Shown here one piece after another: positions 62,783-64,000 of a DNA stretch of 64,000 bases. Position 1 is the stretch's first letter; every line of letters begins with the position of its first letter. The translations under genes and the position numbers were made by a program. The stretch is taken from the NCBI GenBank assembly GCA_963731105.1, contig CAVSUM010000004.1, positions 124,001-188,000 of the forward strand, read 5' to 3'. A model generated the notes under the pieces. It was not told the origin of the DNA. It saw nothing but the letters and a program-made list of their open reading frames with translations, and searched no databases. Origin of the DNA: RPQJ01 sp963731105. GTDB taxonomy: Bacteria; Pseudomonadota; Gammaproteobacteria; Steroidobacterales; Steroidobacteraceae.

Positions 62783-64000
62783 GTGTCAATCCGCCTGTTC
62801 CGTCTGTACGTCAAGGTCCCGATCGTGCTCCTGGCACTGGTCGAGGGCCTTCTGCTGGTCTTCGCGACCTACCTGGCGGCCGCGATGCGCTTCGGCGCCG
62901 ACGAACTGCCGGACTGGTCGGTGCCGTCGGGCAACCTGCTGCCCGCCGCCCTGGTGTTTGCCTTTTTCGGCCTGCTGTCGCTGTTCGCGTTCGGCCTGTT
63001 CTCGGTGCGCTCGCGCACCAGCACGGCCGGCATGGTGGTGCGCGCGGTCGCGGCCGTTGCCAACGCGTCGGCGCTGTCGGTCGTCGTGTTCTATATCTTC
63101 CCCGCCTTCTCGGTCGGCCGTGGGGTCCTCGGCCTGACCGCGGCCGTCGCCGTCGTCTCGCTGGTCGCTGCCCGGCTATTGTTCGAGCGGATCGTCGACC
63201 AGGACCTGTTCAAGCGCCGCGTGCTGGTCTACGGCGGCGGCCGCCGCGCCGCCAGCCTGCTCGAACTGCGCCGCCGCAACGACACCCGCGGCTTCCGCAT
63301 CCTCGCGTTCATCCCCACCGAAGGCGACCACGTCACGGCCGCGCCGGAGCGACTCACCGAACGGCCCGCCGACCTGTACCGCTGGTCGCTCACGAACGAG
63401 GTGGACGAGATCGTGGTCGCGATGGACGACCGCCGCGTGGCGTTCCCGATGCACGAGTTCCTCGAGTGCCGCCTCGCGGGCATCGAGATCTGCGAGCTGC
63501 CGACGTTTCTCGAGCGCGAGACCGGCAAGGTGCGCCTCGACGTGCTCAATCCGAGCTGGATCATCTTCGGCGAAGGCTTTCGCGCCTCGCCGCTGCAACG
63601 TGTGATGGAGCGCGGTTTCGACGTCGTCGCGAGCCTGGGATTGCTCGCGATCGCCGCGCCGTTCATGTTGCTCGCGGTGCTCGCGATCAAGCTCGAGGAC
63701 GGCGCCCGCTCGCCGATCCTCTACCGTCAGCGCCGCGTGGGCCGCTACAGCGTGCCGTTCGACGTGCTCAAGTTCCGCAGCATGAGCATCGACGCCGAGA
63801 AGGACGGGGCGGTGTGGGCCGTGAAGGACGACCCGCGCGTCACGCGCGTTGGCAACATCATGCGCAAGACACGCATCGACGAGCTGCCGCAGCTCGTGAA
63901 CGTGCTGCGCGGCGACATGAGCTTCGTCGGCCCGCGGCCGGAGCGGCCTGAGTTCGTCGAGCAGCTCGAGCAGCGCATCCCGTACTACCGCGAGCGCCAC
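62783..64000 (+). CDS. PEP-CTERM/XrtA-system initiating glycosyltransferase (TIGR03013-like), 3' end outside window
   Basis: Frame open for 406 residues from a GTG to the window edge, so the last ~60 residues are missing. Four N-terminal helices, a CoA-binding-like middle (RVLVYGGGRRAASLLELRRR), then the bacterial sugar transferase domain: RGFDVVASLGLLAIAAPFML, SPILYRQRRVGRYSVPFDVLKFRSM, DPRVTRVGNIMRKTRIDELPQLVNVLRGDMSFVGPRPERPEFVEQL. It transfers a sugar-1-phosphate to undecaprenyl phosphate to start exopolysaccharide. GTG start with GAAAAAATAA upstream; no good Shine-Dalgarno. This marks the beginning of the XrtA exopolysaccharide operon. Confidence 0.9.
   Translation, partial: MSIRLFRLYVKVPIVLLALVEGLLLVFATYLAAAMRFGADELPDWSVPSGNLLPAALVFAFFGLLSLFAFGLFSVRSRTSTAGMVVRAVAAVANASALSVVVFYIFPAFSVGRGVLGLTAAVAVVSLVAARLLFERIVDQDLFKRRVLVYGGGRRAASLLELRRRNDTRGFRILAFIPTEGDHVTAAPERLTERPADLYRWSLTNEVDEIVVAMDDRRVAFPMHEFLECRLAGIEICELPTFLERETGKVRLDVLNPSWIIFGEGFRASPLQRVMERGFDVVASLGLLAIAAPFMLLAVLAIKLEDGARSPILYRQRRVGRYSVPFDVLKFRSMSIDAEKDGAVWAVKDDPRVTRVGNIMRKTRIDELPQLVNVLRGDMSFVGPRPERPEFVEQLEQRIPYYRERH

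Overview
The window is about 64 kb of GC-rich DNA from a gammaproteobacterium. The evidence is the run fabI-mltD-gloB-methyltransferase-rnhA-dnaQ-nhaB, a one-piece tmRNA with the tag ANDEDNYALAA, and a PEP-CTERM/XrtA-type exopolysaccharide system at the right edge. The style of the intergenic palindromes recalls Xanthomonadales/Nevskiales/Steroidobacterales-like lineages, but I cannot place it more closely. There are no rRNA genes, prophage, transposase or CRISPR array. About twenty genes carry a single-base frame break, mostly one extra base, which points to uncorrected long-read assembly errors; the reading below spans these breaks.

Layout. (1) 0-11 kb, mixed metabolism: a Gfo/Idh/MocA oxidoreductase, an FMN hydroxy-acid oxidase, a quinone oxidoreductase, an ABC-F ATPase, a GloVer-repeat surface protein with a GlyGly-CTERM-like tail, a molybdopterin oxidoreductase, an exported Met/Gly-rich protein and ssrA. 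(2) 11-19 kb, housekeeping: fabI, mltD, gloB, a methyltransferase, rnhA, a DegT aminotransferase, dnaQ, nhaB. (3) 19.5-58.8 kb, a large surface-polysaccharide locus of the Wzx/Wzy type. It has sugar-nucleotide genes (TviB/WbpA-like dehydrogenase, UDP-uronate epimerase, pgi, algA, manB, gmd, fcl, WbpM-, WbpV- and WecB-like enzymes, ugd), an initiating transferase (WbpL/WecA-like), several glycosyltransferases, modification enzymes (AsnB, acetyltransferase, methyltransferase), a flippase, a ligase/polymerase, Wzz, a very long SLBB export protein and two Wzi-type outer-membrane proteins. Predicted donors include GDP-fucose, UDP-QuiNAc/FucNAc-type sugars, UDP-ManNAc-type sugars and uronic acids. 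(4) 58.8-64 kb: tRNA-Val, a CopG/MazF-like pair, gltX, tRNA-Ala and tRNA-Glu, then a PEP-CTERM protein behind a sigma-54-type promoter, and the start of the TIGR03013-type (XrtA-linked) glycosyltransferase that runs off the window.

Three toxin-antitoxin-like modules (TumE/TumA, VapBC, CopG/MazF) are scattered along regions 3-4, each with an inverted repeat at its start. The most unusual content is non-coding. At least five families of intergenic or intragenic palindromic repeats occur. Two are built from 7-bp units (GGGGGTA and GCGGATA) set as facing inverted pairs; one such pair encloses a four-helix-bundle (S23/Avd-like) gene. Another family has a conserved 50-bp core between arms that are unrelated from copy to copy yet self-complementary within each copy. 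A third, the CCCTCTCCC hairpin, has inserted inside three polysaccharide genes.
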